A stretch of 64,000 nucleotides of DNA from DAIOEK01 sp964648485 (GCA_964648485.1 CAZYOF010000005.1:129047-193046), one strand, 5' to 3'. Shown: positions 27,000 through 35,851, counted from the first letter of the stretch. Notes: generated by a model not told the origin, from the letters alone. Program-made: numbers and translations.

Positions 27000-28355
27000 A
27001 TGTATAAGAAGTTTTTACCTTTTCTGAGTGTCGTGCTCATTATGGCTTTCGTTCTTGCAGCTTGCCAACCCGCTGCTCCTGCTGCCCCTGCTGAACCCGC
27101 TGCACCCGCGGAACCTGCTGCACCCGCTGAACCTGCAGCACCGGCTCAACCCGCTGCACCTGCAGAACCCGCTGCCGGTAAAAAAGTTGAAGTGTTTTCG
27201 TGGTGGACAGGCGGCGGAGAAGCTGCCGGTCTTGATGCCATGATAAAAATCTTCAAAGAGAAAAATCCTGATATCGAATTTGTAAACGCTGCGGTTGCTG
27301 GTGGCGCTGGAACCAATGCCCGTGCAGTTCTGGCTACCCGTCTTCAGGCTGGCGATCCTCCGGATAGCTGGCAGGGTCATGCTGGTCAGGAACTCATTGG
27401 TACTTACGTAGCTGCTGGTCAAATTGAACCTCTAAACTTCCTGTATGAACAGAATGGCTGGCTGGATGTTATGCCCGACACCCTGATCCCTTTGATCTCG
27501 AAAGACGGCAATATTTACTCGGTTCCAGTAAACATCCACCGCGCCAATGTACTCTGGTACAACCCGGCGGTTCTTGAAGCCAATGGTGTAGCTGTACCTA
27601 CCACGATGGATGAATTCTTCGCTGCTTTAGAGACTCTCAAAACAGCCGGCGTGGAAACTCCTCTGGCTATGGGCGAACAGTGGACAGCTTTACACCTTTT
27701 TGAAACCGTTCTTTTAGGCACCCTCGGACCAGAAAAATATAATGGTTTGTGGGATGGTACGACAGCCTGGGATAGCGCTGAAGTGACTGCTGCCCTTGAA
27801 AACTTTGATAAGATTCTTGGTTACACCAACAGTGACGCCACCTCCCTTACCTGGCAGGATGCTTCTCAGTTGGTCATCAGCGGAAAGGCAGCCTTCAATG
27901 TCATGGGTGACTGGGCAGAAGGTTACTTCAAAGAACTCGGCAAAACCCCCGAAACTGATTTCGGTTGGGCTCCCGTCCCAGGTACTGTTGGCACCTTCCA
28001 GTTCCTCTCTGACTCCTTCACTCTGGCAACCAACGCACCTGATCGAGATGCAGCTTTAGCGTGGTTGACCCTATGCGGTTCCAAAGAAGGACAGGATGCA
28101 TTCAACCCGGTTAAGGGATCCATCCCTGCCCGCTCTGATGGTGACAAATCACTCTATGATGTTTATCTGCAGTCCGCCATGGCGGATTGGGCATCCAACA
28201 CCGTTGTTGGTTCTTTGACCCACGGTGTGGTCGCCAATGACTCCTGGAAGAGTGAGATTGATACAGCTCTGGGTCTGTTCCTAGGCACCCGCGATGTCGC
28301 CGGCTTCCAGACTGCATTAACCGCTGCCTGCGTTTCAAGCGGTCCATGCAAGTAA
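27000..28355 (+). CDS. ABC transporter sugar-binding lipoprotein
   Basis: A 451-aa family 1 solute-binding protein. The signal peptide ends in the lipobox LAAC (Cys 22), so the protein is membrane-anchored. Residues 25-60 are a flexible repeat linker of AAPAEP units. The mature domain begins VEVFSWWTGGGEAAGLDAM, typical of CUT1 sugar-binding proteins, and includes GDPPDSWQGHAGQEL and SVPVNIHRANVLWYNP. Two permease genes follow, separated by a hairpin. The sugar cannot be named from sequence alone; glucose- or glucoside-type CUT1 proteins share the opening motif. Confidence 0.92.
   Translation: MYKKFLPFLSVVLIMAFVLAACQPAAPAAPAEPAAPAEPAAPAEPAAPAQPAAPAEPAAGKKVEVFSWWTGGGEAAGLDAMIKIFKEKNPDIEFVNAAVAGGAGTNARAVLATRLQAGDPPDSWQGHAGQELIGTYVAAGQIEPLNFLYEQNGWLDVMPDTLIPLISKDGNIYSVPVNIHRANVLWYNPAVLEANGVAVPTTMDEFFAALETLKTAGVETPLAMGEQWTALHLFETVLLGTLGPEKYNGLWDGTTAWDSAEVTAALENFDKILGYTNSDATSLTWQDASQLVISGKAAFNVMGDWAEGYFKELGKTPETDFGWAPVPGTVGTFQFLSDSFTLATNAPDRDAALAWLTLCGSKEGQDAFNPVKGSIPARSDGDKSLYDVYLQSAMADWASNTVVGSLTHGVVANDSWKSEIDTALGLFLGTRDVAGFQTALTAACVSSGPCK
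27072..27179 (+). repeat. 18-bp coding repeats for the Ala-Pro-Glu linker
   Basis: About six degenerate 18-bp units (each encoding AAPAEP or close variants) within the binding-protein gene. They form the flexible tether between lipid anchor and sugar-binding domain and are prone to copy-number change. Confidence 0.85.
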
Positions 28356-28376
28356 TCTAAGTTTTGTCTATAATAG

Positions 28377-28405
28377 ATGGGGTGAGTGAGATTCACTCAC
28401 CCCAT
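28377..28405 (+). terminator. Intercistronic hairpin after the sugar-binding protein gene
   Basis: Perfect 12-bp stem ATGGGGTGAGTG (28377-28388) with CACTCACCCCAT (28394-28405). The T tract is weak and delayed, so it probably acts as a partial terminator or mRNA 3' stabiliser giving more binding protein than permease. Confidence 0.75.
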
Positions 28406-28432
28406 TCTTGCTAATTTTTCAGGATACTTGAT

Positions 28433-29320
28433 ATGGGTAAAGATAAAGAGCGGCTCATTGGTATTGCGCTGATCTCCCCTTCTATCATCGCAGTTGCGGT
28501 TTTTATTTATGGTTTTATCTTATGGTCCGGAAGGGTATCGGTGAGTAAATGGAAAGGATTATTACCCGATTATACGTTTATCGGGGCGAAGAACTATCTG
28601 GATTTATTTAAAGATGCCCGCTTTCAAATTGATATTCGAAATACAGTAATTTTTACAATTTTATTCGTGGGTGGGGCACTCCTTCTAGGTCTTATCCTGG
28701 CTATTTTGCTGGATCAAGACCTGCCTGGTGAAGGCTTCTTTAGAAGCTTGTATATTTTTCCCATGGCAATTTCTTATATCGTTACTGGAGTTGCCTGGCG
28801 CTGGTTGATGAATCCGGCGATGGGAGAACGTATAAGTGGATTAAATCTCCTGTTTGATAAACTTGGTCTGGATTTCCTGGTAAACACCTGGTACACAACT
28901 CCAAAATGGGGTATTGCTTTTATAGCGTTACCAGCAATTTGGCAGATGTCAGGTTATGTAATGGCTTTATATTTGAGTGGTTTGCGTAGTGTTCCACAGG
29001 AGCTACGCGAAGCTGCCCGCGTGGATGGCGCAACAGAAGTGGAAATCTACCGCCACATCATTCTTCCTTTGATGCGTCCGATTACGCTAAGTGCGTTAAT
29101 TATTTTAGGGCATATGTCTTTGAAAGTGTTTGATTTGATTTATGCGATCGCGGGAAAGCAGGTAGCATTGGATGTTCCGGCGATTTATATGTGGCAGGTC
29201 ACATTTGATGGTTTGTTCTATGGTCGTGGTGCTGCAATCGGTATTTTACTGTTGATAAGCGTTGCTGTATTGGTGGTTCCATACATCCGATACAGTCTGC
29301 GAACGGAGGAATCACTATGA
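28433..29320 (+). CDS. ABC sugar transporter permease (MalF/UgpA-like)
   Basis: A 295-aa inner-membrane permease with six predicted helices. The EAA loop that docks the ATPase is visible as LREAARVDGATEVEIYRHIILPLM (about 195-220). The N-terminal segment is LIGIALISPSIIAVAVFIYGFIL. Its stop overlaps the next permease start by four bases (ATGA), so the two are co-translated. No ATP-binding subunit is encoded nearby; a shared MsmX/UgpC-type ATPase elsewhere is likely. Confidence 0.92.
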   Translation: MGKDKERLIGIALISPSIIAVAVFIYGFILWSGRVSVSKWKGLLPDYTFIGAKNYLDLFKDARFQIDIRNTVIFTILFVGGALLLGLILAILLDQDLPGEGFFRSLYIFPMAISYIVTGVAWRWLMNPAMGERISGLNLLFDKLGLDFLVNTWYTTPKWGIAFIALPAIWQMSGYVMALYLSGLRSVPQELREAARVDGATEVEIYRHIILPLMRPITLSALIILGHMSLKVFDLIYAIAGKQVALDVPAIYMWQVTFDGLFYGRGAAIGILLLISVAVLVVPYIRYSLRTEESL

Positions 29321-30138
29321 CCCGCTCAAAATCTAGATTCTTCTTGTATATTCCCCTGGTTTTGGCGAGTATATTCTTCCTCATTCCGATGTATGTAATG
29401 CTTGTGACTGGCTTCAAGAGCTTTGAAGAAATAAGTTTGCAAACGATGTGGGATCTACCCAAATATGGTATTCATTTTGACAATTTCCGAGAGGCATTCA
29501 AAAATCTTGCCCCGGCATTGGCAAACAGCTTTATAATGGTTGTCCCGGCGGCGATCATCTCATCCATCTTAGGCTCATTAAATGGGTATATTTTAGCAAA
29601 ATGGAAATTCAAGGGTGCGGATATTATTTTCCCATTGATTTTGTTTGGAATGTTCATCCCTTACCAGTCAATATTGATCCCGCTGGTAGATTTTATGCGG
29701 CGGATCAACATGTATGGTGGTATACCGGGTTTAATCCTCACCCATGTGATCTATGGCATACCAATTACGACCCTGACTTTCCGTAACTATTATGCGACAA
29801 TACCCAAAGAGCTATTAGAAGCAGCCCGGATTGATGGCGCAAACATCTTTAGTATCTATTTAAAAATATTAATCCCCATTTCTATACCCAGTTTTGTTGT
29901 TGTGTTGATCTGGCAATTCACATCTGCATGGAACGATTTCCTCTTTGCGGTTGCGTTGACGAAATCTGAATCCTGGCCAGTTACTGTTGCCTTGAACAAT
30001 ATGGCTGGATCCCAGATTATTGCCTGGAATGTCCAAATGGCGGGATCTTTTCTTGCAGCTGTCCCAACATTGCTGGTTTACATATTCCTTGGTAATTACT
30101 TCCTGCGTGGTATGATGGCTGGATCTTTGAAAGGATAA
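29317..30138 (+). CDS. ABC sugar transporter permease (MalG/UgpE-like)
   Basis: A 273-aa second permease of the CUT1 importer, six helices, with the EAA loop ELLEAARIDGANIFSIYLKILIPI (about 165-188). The C-terminal NYFLRGMMAGSLKG is typical of this subfamily. It overlaps the upstream permease and ends at a terminator at 30153, closing the operon. Confidence 0.92.
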   Translation: MTRSKSRFFLYIPLVLASIFFLIPMYVMLVTGFKSFEEISLQTMWDLPKYGIHFDNFREAFKNLAPALANSFIMVVPAAIISSILGSLNGYILAKWKFKGADIIFPLILFGMFIPYQSILIPLVDFMRRINMYGGIPGLILTHVIYGIPITTLTFRNYYATIPKELLEAARIDGANIFSIYLKILIPISIPSFVVVLIWQFTSAWNDFLFAVALTKSESWPVTVALNNMAGSQIIAWNVQMAGSFLAAVPTLLVYIFLGNYFLRGMMAGSLKG

Positions 30139-30152
30139 ATGTTTGATTTATT

Positions 30153-30181
30153 AGACCTCACAAATTCGTGAGGTCTTTTAT
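30153..30181 (+). terminator. Intrinsic terminator of the sugar importer operon
   Basis: AGACCTCAC (30153-30161) pairs with GTGAGGTCT (30168-30176), followed by TTTTA. Confidence 0.8.
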
Positions 30182-30234
30182 GTTTTGCGATATCTTACGA
30201 ATAATGTCTTGTGGTTGTCAAATAATGATGGATT

Positions 30235-30278
30235 GAATAAAAGAGATGCTCAGGATCTTGCGATCCTGAGCATCTCTT
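30235..30278 (-). terminator. Intrinsic terminator of the S41 protease gene
   Basis: Perfect 17-bp stem (30241-30257 with 30262-30278, TTGC loop). On the minus strand it is followed by TTTTATT (30235-30241), so it ends the S41 transcript. Confidence 0.85.
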
Positions 30279-30356
30279 CCTTCTAAAAACTGTTTATCCT
30301 TCCTCAATGAATATTGTTACGGGATATGCATTTATGACTATCTCATTGAATTTTGG

Positions 30357-32330
30357 CTAAAAAAGGAAATCCAAAACATCTGATATCACAGGATCATCAC
30401 CTGATAATACGCTTTGCTGGGTGACTGGTACAAGATGGGTTGGTTGAACCCCTATGCCTTCCAGGAAAATACTTCCATCTGGCAATGTGAATCTTCCGGT
30501 TGGTATCTGTAAACTTATCCCTTCGGGCAATTCAAACTGTCCTCTGGCTACTTCTGCTTCCACGCCCGCCGTAGGTGTTTCGCCAAAAACGAGCATTCCC
30601 GGAACCTGGCTAAATCCGTAGGCTTCAATCTCACAGGCGCTGGCACATCCATCACCGACCAGGAGAATTTTATTCTTAAAATTATATTGACGGGTCATGG
30701 GCAGAATTTTATCGCGAACACCGTTTGGTTCAAATTTTCCGGTTTTTTCACTGAAATATTCCAATTGACCCATCTCGATTACCTGATCTGTCAGGTATCC
30801 AGCCAATCCAAGGGGGGATCCGCCGAAATTTAAACGCATGTCAATAATCAGCGTATCCAGGTTGTTCGATTCAAAAGTTGATAATGCCCTTTCGAAAATA
30901 CGAATAGCAAGGTTTAGGTCGTCGTAATTGGAGTTGACTGATACATAGCCAATAGAATAATCTGGTATGACTGTGTATTCAACTGGGAGGGCATTTGGAT
31001 CCATATTCTTGTATATAGAACTTTGGTCAAAGCTCTCAGTTTCATCCACAGCAATTAATGTAACTTCCTGAGCCTGCCCTCCCGGATTGGAAAATTTCCA
31101 TTTTGAAATTTTACCTACCGGAGCTCGAGTTAGATATCTTGCCTGTTGATACTCCTCAGTGTAACTGGCTGAAAAAGGACCGGAAAATGGTTCAATAGAT
31201 CGGATGGCTTCAAGTATGGGTTTGCCATCAACAGACGTGATGATCGCCCCATTTTTTATTCCGGCAATATCAGCAGGACCTCCCGGTGTAACATAATTAA
31301 CAACAACCCGTTGATCTGTTAATATGCGAATACCCAAACCATAACCGCTTCCGACCGCCTGATAATAGGCTTTAGATTCAAACGTATCACCAGATATGCC
31401 CACGTGACCATCATTAAACGCGAGGGTAAACTGACGTAATGCTTCGTAGTAAGCAGAACCATCTTTATTTTCTTGCGCTTTTTTGATCATGGGCTCAATA
31501 CGATCATGAAGAGTTTTCCATTCAGGAGATTTTCCCGGAATGTCTGAAAAGGCATACTCCTTTTCAACGATAGCGAACATTTTGTTAAAAGCTTCCAGAT
31601 ACGTGTCTGCAGAGAAATCTTTTACCTCGAGATCAGAAGGTTCATAAAGAGCTAATTCTGGAATTTGCTCCCTGATTATTCCGAAAGGTTTTACATCCAG
31701 ATCTATGACTGAATACCCTGCAGGGATATCCATTACCGGGTCATCTGCGGTGAACAGCAGACTATCATCGCCAAACCCAGAAGGGAATTGTTGTTGCTCA
31801 TCAGGAGACCAGATAACGAATTTTCCACCTACCACTTCATCCTGATTTTCAGAATCAGTTCTGATGGAAGCAAGATAACTTGGCCAACCAAATGAAGGGT
31901 CATCCCCCTCAGAATAAGGACCTCCGGTAAGATTTGGCCAGTATGAAGCAGCGAAGATCTGCACTCCACGGTCAGACTGATCATTTTGATCTACATCATT
32001 AAATATTCCTTCGGGCAATATTGGTAAGCTGATACTGTAAGTTCCCCGGTTATTCTCATAATCTACATCCATGTATCCAAGGACTTGCGATTCCACCGGA
32101 GTGATCCATTCCATGTCTCGTATGACAAATCCATGCATATCGGCTAATGCTGCTGCCTGTTCAACATAGTATGTTTCTAAAACGAAGTCATTTGAATAGG
32201 TAAATGCCCCAGTAATCTTGACCGGATTGTCTTTATTGTTTGTATTGAAAAATGGTGCAGGTTTAGGGGTACATGCAGTCAGAAAAATTGTCATCAAAAG
32301 ATACGCGCAAATCATTTTTTGAATTTTCAT
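30357..32330 (-). CDS. S41 family (C-terminal-processing-like) peptidase lipoprotein
   Basis: A 657-aa exported protease. A signal peptide with lipobox LTAC (about residue 20) anchors it. A novel N-terminal region of about 240 residues precedes a PDZ domain (about 325-400; VVNYVTPGGPADIAGIKNGAII) and the S41 tail-protease fold (LIIDMRLNFGGSPLGLAGYL; nucleophile region VGDGCASACEIEAYGF, with Ser in ASAC). The end, EGISLQIPTGRFTLPDG, matches the substrate-pocket strand of this family. AGGAG lies upstream of the ATG. Its substrate is unknown; it is divergent from the chelatase gene. Confidence 0.87.
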   Translation of the reverse strand: MKIQKMICAYLLMTIFLTACTPKPAPFFNTNNKDNPVKITGAFTYSNDFVLETYYVEQAAALADMHGFVIRDMEWITPVESQVLGYMDVDYENNRGTYSISLPILPEGIFNDVDQNDQSDRGVQIFAASYWPNLTGGPYSEGDDPSFGWPSYLASIRTDSENQDEVVGGKFVIWSPDEQQQFPSGFGDDSLLFTADDPVMDIPAGYSVIDLDVKPFGIIREQIPELALYEPSDLEVKDFSADTYLEAFNKMFAIVEKEYAFSDIPGKSPEWKTLHDRIEPMIKKAQENKDGSAYYEALRQFTLAFNDGHVGISGDTFESKAYYQAVGSGYGLGIRILTDQRVVVNYVTPGGPADIAGIKNGAIITSVDGKPILEAIRSIEPFSGPFSASYTEEYQQARYLTRAPVGKISKWKFSNPGGQAQEVTLIAVDETESFDQSSIYKNMDPNALPVEYTVIPDYSIGYVSVNSNYDDLNLAIRIFERALSTFESNNLDTLIIDMRLNFGGSPLGLAGYLTDQVIEMGQLEYFSEKTGKFEPNGVRDKILPMTRQYNFKNKILLVGDGCASACEIEAYGFSQVPGMLVFGETPTAGVEAEVARGQFELPEGISLQIPTGRFTLPDGSIFLEGIGVQPTHLVPVTQQSVLSGDDPVISDVLDFLF

Positions 32331-32484
32331 TTAAACTCCTGTTGATTTTACTTCTCACTCAATTCATTATCTTCCATAACCAATTATTACAGCAATATGT
32401 ACATAAGCTATACATGTGTTGATAGCTCTGATTGAAAGTGGTAAACTTTCTCGAGTAGAGTAATTTATCTTAATTGGAGCTGTT
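32331..32484. promoter_or_regulatory. Divergent promoter region S41 peptidase / chelatase
   Basis: 154 AT-rich bases between two divergent genes. A possible plus-strand promoter is TTGAAA (32432-32437) with TAGAGT (32456-32461, 18-base spacer), overlapped by the inverted repeat GAAAGT/ACTTTC. No minus-strand promoter was clear. Confidence 0.35.
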
Positions 32485-33591
32485 ATGCCAACCATTTTTC
32501 CGTTCACCGCTATTGTAGGACAAGACCGCATGCGTCGTGCATTGGTTCTCAATGCTGTAAATCCGCGGATAGGCGGTGTGTTGATTCGCGGCGAACGCGG
32601 TACTGCAAAATCTACCGCTGCGAGGGCATTGGCAGCGTTATTACCGCGCGTAAAAGTAGTCATGGGATGCAGATTTGGTTGTGATCCTGATCAACCTGCT
32701 TCCTGGTGTACCGAATGCCGGGAAAGATCAGAACGAGAAGACCCGCTCCCCATTGATTATAAGCCAACACCGTTTATCAATCTGCCTGTGTCTGCGACCG
32801 AAGACAGGGTAGTTGGAACACTGGATATTGAGAAAGCCATCCAGCAGGGAGAACGAAGATTTGAACCGGGAGTTCTTGCAGCTGCCAACCGGGGAATGTT
32901 GTATATTGATGAAGTTAATCTGCTGGATGACCATGTAGTAGATGTGCTGCTGGATTCAGCGGCGATGGGAATGAACATCGTAGAACGGGAAGGAATTTCC
33001 TTCAGCCATCCTGCCCGTTTTATTCTTGTTGGAACCATGAATCCCGAAGAAGGAGATCTACGCCCTCAATTACTGGACCGCTTCGCCTTATCGGTTGATA
33101 TTCATGGAATTCGCGATGCCCGTGAACGGGTACAAATCATGGAGCGAAACCTGGGATTTGAGGGGAATCCTGAAGAATTCCGCTCACACTTCTCGGGTAA
33201 AGAGGATGACCTCTCCCAGCAAATAGAACGCGCAAGGACTTTGGTCGATAATGTTTCTTACACCAAGCGTGATTTATTAGCCATTGCTGCGTTAACAACT
33301 TCTCTCAATGTGGATGGGCACAGGTCAGACCTGGTCATTCTGAAAGCTGCACGCGCACAGGCTGCTTTCGAGGGCAGATTATCCATCAATGAGCATGATA
33401 TTGCTCTTGCGGCAGAGCTTGCCCTTCCGCACAGAATAAAGAGGGGACCATTCCAGCAGATGGAAGTGAGTCTGGAAGACCTTCAGGAGCGGATTAGCCA
33501 ACTTGAGAATCAATCAGGTGAGCAGGAAAAACAGGAAGTACCGCAAATGGATGCTCCCCAGAGCAGTGAGGCTCAAAAAAAAACGATTTAG
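32485..33591 (+). CDS. ChlI/BchI-like AAA+ chelatase subunit (short product of a frameshift locus)
   Basis: A 368-aa AAA+ ATPase of the magnesium/cobalt chelatase ChlI class: Walker A GERGTAKST (about 38-46), Walker B LYIDEVNLLDDHVVDVLLD, sensor region LVGTMNPEEGDLRPQLLDRF and the arginine finger area. A Cys cluster (MGCRFGCDPDQPASWCTEC) is typical of this group. Normal ChlI is about 340-350 aa, so the last residues are an acidic Gln/Glu tail and belong to a linker. The frame ends at TAG 33589-33591, eight bases after an A9 run (33575-33583). The VWA domain continues in the -1 frame without its own start; see the next entry. No CobN/ChlH subunit lies in the window, so the metal is uncertain. 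Confidence 0.88.
   Translation: MPTIFPFTAIVGQDRMRRALVLNAVNPRIGGVLIRGERGTAKSTAARALAALLPRVKVVMGCRFGCDPDQPASWCTECRERSEREDPLPIDYKPTPFINLPVSATEDRVVGTLDIEKAIQQGERRFEPGVLAAANRGMLYIDEVNLLDDHVVDVLLDSAAMGMNIVEREGISFSHPARFILVGTMNPEEGDLRPQLLDRFALSVDIHGIRDARERVQIMERNLGFEGNPEEFRSHFSGKEDDLSQQIERARTLVDNVSYTKRDLLAIAALTTSLNVDGHRSDLVILKAARAQAAFEGRLSINEHDIALAAELALPHRIKRGPFQQMEVSLEDLQERISQLENQSGEQEKQEVPQMDAPQSSEAQKKTI
33575..33583 (+). promoter_or_regulatory. Candidate -1 ribosomal frameshift site (A9) in the chelatase gene
   Basis: Nine A's read as CAA AAA AAA ACG in the ChlI frame, an A AAA AAA slippery heptamer. A Shine-Dalgarno-like GAGG (33568-33571) lies just upstream, as in dnaX. A small 5-bp stem CAGGA/TCCTG (33600-33604 with 33608-33612) lies downstream. 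Slipping back one base joins the ChlI and ChlD frames. Confidence 0.7.
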
Positions 33592-34541
33592 ATGACCAGC
33601 AGGAAGGTCCTGAAACTCCAGACGCAGGTCAACTCCAGGCAGTACAAAACGTATTTGATGATCAGAATGCCAAATGGTGGGAAGGCGGCAGAAATGTAGC
33701 TGCCGGTGAAACATTTCAGCCGCGCCGGTTAGACACCCCCCTGGATAAGATGGTCCGCCAGCAGGGAGGAAAAAGGTCACGGACACATACAGATCGTAAG
33801 CGGGGAAGGTATATTCAGGCTCGTCCTGCAGAAGATGCCGCCAGGGACCTGGCTTTTGATGCCACCTTAAGGGCTGCTGCGCCTTTTCAAAAAGAAAGAA
33901 AAATTGAGAATAATAAAATTGCTTTTTCGGTAAAGAAATCAGATTTTCAGAAAAAAGTTAGAGTTCGAAGAGCAGCCAACCTGGTTTTGTTTTTGGTGGA
34001 TGCCTCATGGTCAATGGCTGTTGCTGAACGTATGACAGCAACAAAGGGCGCCATCCTTTCATTGTTGACCGATGCTTACCAGAGACGTGACAGGGTAGGA
34101 TTAATAGTATTTCAAAAAGATCGAGCAACACTTGTTCTCCCACCTACCAACTCGGTATTTTTAGCGCAAAAAGCGCTGGTCGATATTCCCGTTGGTGGAA
34201 AAACGCCCCTTCCTGCCGGGTTAAAATTGTCATATGAAGTTTTGAAACGCGAAAAGAATTTGCATCCTGATATTCAGCCTCTATTGATTGTCCTCACGGA
34301 TGGAGCAGGTAATGTCGCTTTAGGCGACCTCCCTCCATTGGATGAATCTTATCGAATTGCCAAACAGATTGCCTTTGAAAATTTCCGCAGTGTGGTTATC
34401 AATATGGAACACGCAGCCTTTGATCAGGGCTTAGCACAATCCCTTGCAGATCATCTTGAAGCCCCATGCTACTCTTTATCAGAATTAAAAGCCGAAAATC
34501 TTTATCATACGGTTCGCCAGGAGATGTATCAGATAAAATGA
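33592..34541 (+). CDS. ChlD/BchD-like VWA domain region (frameshift product, joined to the ChlI ORF)
   Basis: VWA part of a ChlI-ChlD fusion. The frame is open from before the A9 run, giving an acidic linker (NDLDDQQEGPETPD) and then FQPRRLDTPLDK, the usual ChlD linker. The first ATG in this frame (33750) has no ribosome site and would cut off the linker. The VWA MIDAS residues are intact: DASWSM (DxSxS), Thr in GGKTPLPAGL, and Asp in LTDGAGN. Read through a -1 shift, 32485-34541 gives one protein of about 685 aa, the usual size of fused chelatase D subunits. A true frameshift mutation or sequencing error in the A run is the alternative. Confidence 0.8.
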
Positions 34542-34578
34542 GTTTGATTGATATATAATGGTTGTAGGAGTGAATGAA

Positions 34579-34971
34579 ATGGCACCTTCACCTGAACGAT
34601 TTAAAATTTTGCAATTAATTCAAGATGGGAAAATCACCGCAGAAGAAGGCATAGAATTACTTGACCGTCTGGGAACCGAATCCAGCGGGAAAAGGGATGC
34701 CGATAAAGAAATACCTTCATCATCTCGCAGTAGTGCGCAATGGTTTCGTGTTGTTGTGACTGATACAAATACCGGTAAAAACCGCGTCAATGTTCGCTTA
34801 CCATTGAGTCTGGTAAATGCAGGTATGAAAATGGGTGCAAAATTCTCTCCCCAGGTAGAAGGTCTTGACCAGAAAATATTATCTGACTTTCTGAGCAGCG
34901 GCGCTACGGGTAAGGTGATTGATGTTTATGATGACCAGGATGGTGAGCACGTCGAAGTCTATATTGAATAA
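34579..34971 (+). CDS. SHOCT-like N-terminal domain protein
   Basis: A 130-aa soluble protein. The first 35 residues (ERFKILQLIQDGKITAEEGIELLDRL) form the short two-helix SHOCT-like/LiaX-YvlB N-terminal motif. The rest (about 55-130) is a charged alpha/beta domain ending in DGEHVEVYIE. ATG 34579 has AGGAG eight bases upstream; the in-frame ATG at 34558 overlaps a TATAAT box. Function unknown; such proteins often occur with envelope-stress genes. Confidence 0.65.
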   Translation: MAPSPERFKILQLIQDGKITAEEGIELLDRLGTESSGKRDADKEIPSSSRSSAQWFRVVVTDTNTGKNRVNVRLPLSLVNAGMKMGAKFSPQVEGLDQKILSDFLSSGATGKVIDVYDDQDGEHVEVYIE

Positions 34972-35012
34972 TTGCTGATTTTCTTCTTTTTTCGTGATTA
35001 GAAGGAAATTAT

Positions 35013-35047
35013 AAGAACTGAGAAATTCTTCTCAGTTCTTTTGTTTT
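35013..35047 (+). terminator. Intrinsic terminator after the SHOCT-like gene
   Basis: Perfect 12-bp stem AAGAACTGAGAA (35013-35024) with TTCTCAGTTCTT (35029-35040), then TTGTTTT. Confidence 0.88.
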
Positions 35048-35072
35048 AGCAGCTATTATTTTTCGCCTGATA

Positions 35073-35321
35073 TCAAGCTGCTTCTATCTTCTCTACTTCG
35101 GGGAAGAACTGACGAATGGTCCCTTCAACCCAGCCATGTAATGTACTTTCAGAAAGAGGGCATCCTGTGCAGGCTCCTCCCAATTTGACTGTTACATTTT
35201 TTCCGTCAAATGATATCAATTCAACCGAGCCGCCGTGATAGTGTTCAATATATGCGTTTAATTGCTGGATGAGTGCTTCCATTCTTTCTTGTGGTGAAAA
35301 ATCAGAATTGGGGGCTTCCAT
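35073..35321 (-). CDS. NifU C-terminal-domain (Nfu-type) iron-sulfur protein
   Basis: An 82-aa stand-alone Nfu domain that carries and delivers Fe-S clusters. The conserved CxxC is in GGACTGCPLSESTL, with the family's preceding VTVKLGG and following helix TIRQFFPEVEKIEA. The start codon overlaps the stop of the upstream cyclic-nucleotide-binding gene by one base (TAATG), so the two are co-translated. This pairing suggests an Fe-S or redox sensing link (inference). Confidence 0.9.
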   Translation of the reverse strand: MEAPNSDFSPQERMEALIQQLNAYIEHYHGGSVELISFDGKNVTVKLGGACTGCPLSESTLHGWVEGTIRQFFPEVEKIEAA

Positions 35322-35851
35322 TATTCCTCCTGTGCTGAGTTTCGCCTTTTTTGTCCCAAATTTTTTGACAAAAGATTAAAGATTTGTTCGTTAGTTTCAG
35401 AGAGCCGTTCTGCAATGACACCTGCCAGTCTCTCCATAATAATGATCCCTGTATCAGGATTATTTTCGCATAACTTTTGTAAATCTTTTCCCCTGATCTT
35501 CGCGCATTCTGTGGTTGTCATGCTGATTGCTGCGGAAGTGTAAATTGCTCTGCCAAGAACTGACGACCATCCAAAAACCTGCCCCGGACCAAGGCGGGCA
35601 ACATCAATTTTTTCCCCATCATGCGGTTTAAAACGGATACATACTTCACCTTTGAGCACAATGTACAGATATTCTGCATATTGATCCTGTTCAAAAATAA
35701 CTTCATCGCTTGAAAAATTACTTGCAACCATATGTCTGCAGATCTCATCCATCTGTGCCGGTGCAAGGTCTTTTAATAAATCTGTCTGAGCTAGCTTGTC
35801 TTTAATCATAATCTTATGATAACGGAATAGATATTGGTTGGGTAGTGGCAT
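35321..35851 (-). CDS. Cyclic-nucleotide-binding domain protein (Crp-like, no HTH)
   Basis: A 176-aa protein with a single cNMP-binding beta-roll (about residues 25-140): FEQDQYAEYLYIVLKGEVCIRF, LGPGQVFGWSSVLG and SAAISMTTTECAKI. The phosphate-binding cassette is recognisable but differs from the classic GExxxxxxxxRxA (FGWSSVLGRAIYTSA), so a ligand is not assured. No DNA-binding domain follows; the C-terminus is a long helix ending in a basic tail. The start is uncertain: 35851 has AAAGGA close by, while M15 (35809) also matches the domain edge. Co-translated with the Nfu gene. Confidence 0.75.
   Translation of the reverse strand: MPLPNQYLFRYHKIMIKDKLAQTDLLKDLAPAQMDEICRHMVASNFSSDEVIFEQDQYAEYLYIVLKGEVCIRFKPHDGEKIDVARLGPGQVFGWSSVLGRAIYTSAAISMTTTECAKIRGKDLQKLCENNPDTGIIIMERLAGVIAERLSETNEQIFNLLSKNLGQKRRNSAQEE

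Noticed and set aside
33592..34541. ChlD-like region as a plain pseudogene
   Set aside because: The domain is intact, MIDAS residues are kept, and the break sits exactly on an A9 slippery run in a linker. A mutation or sequencing error remains possible, but decay elsewhere is absent.
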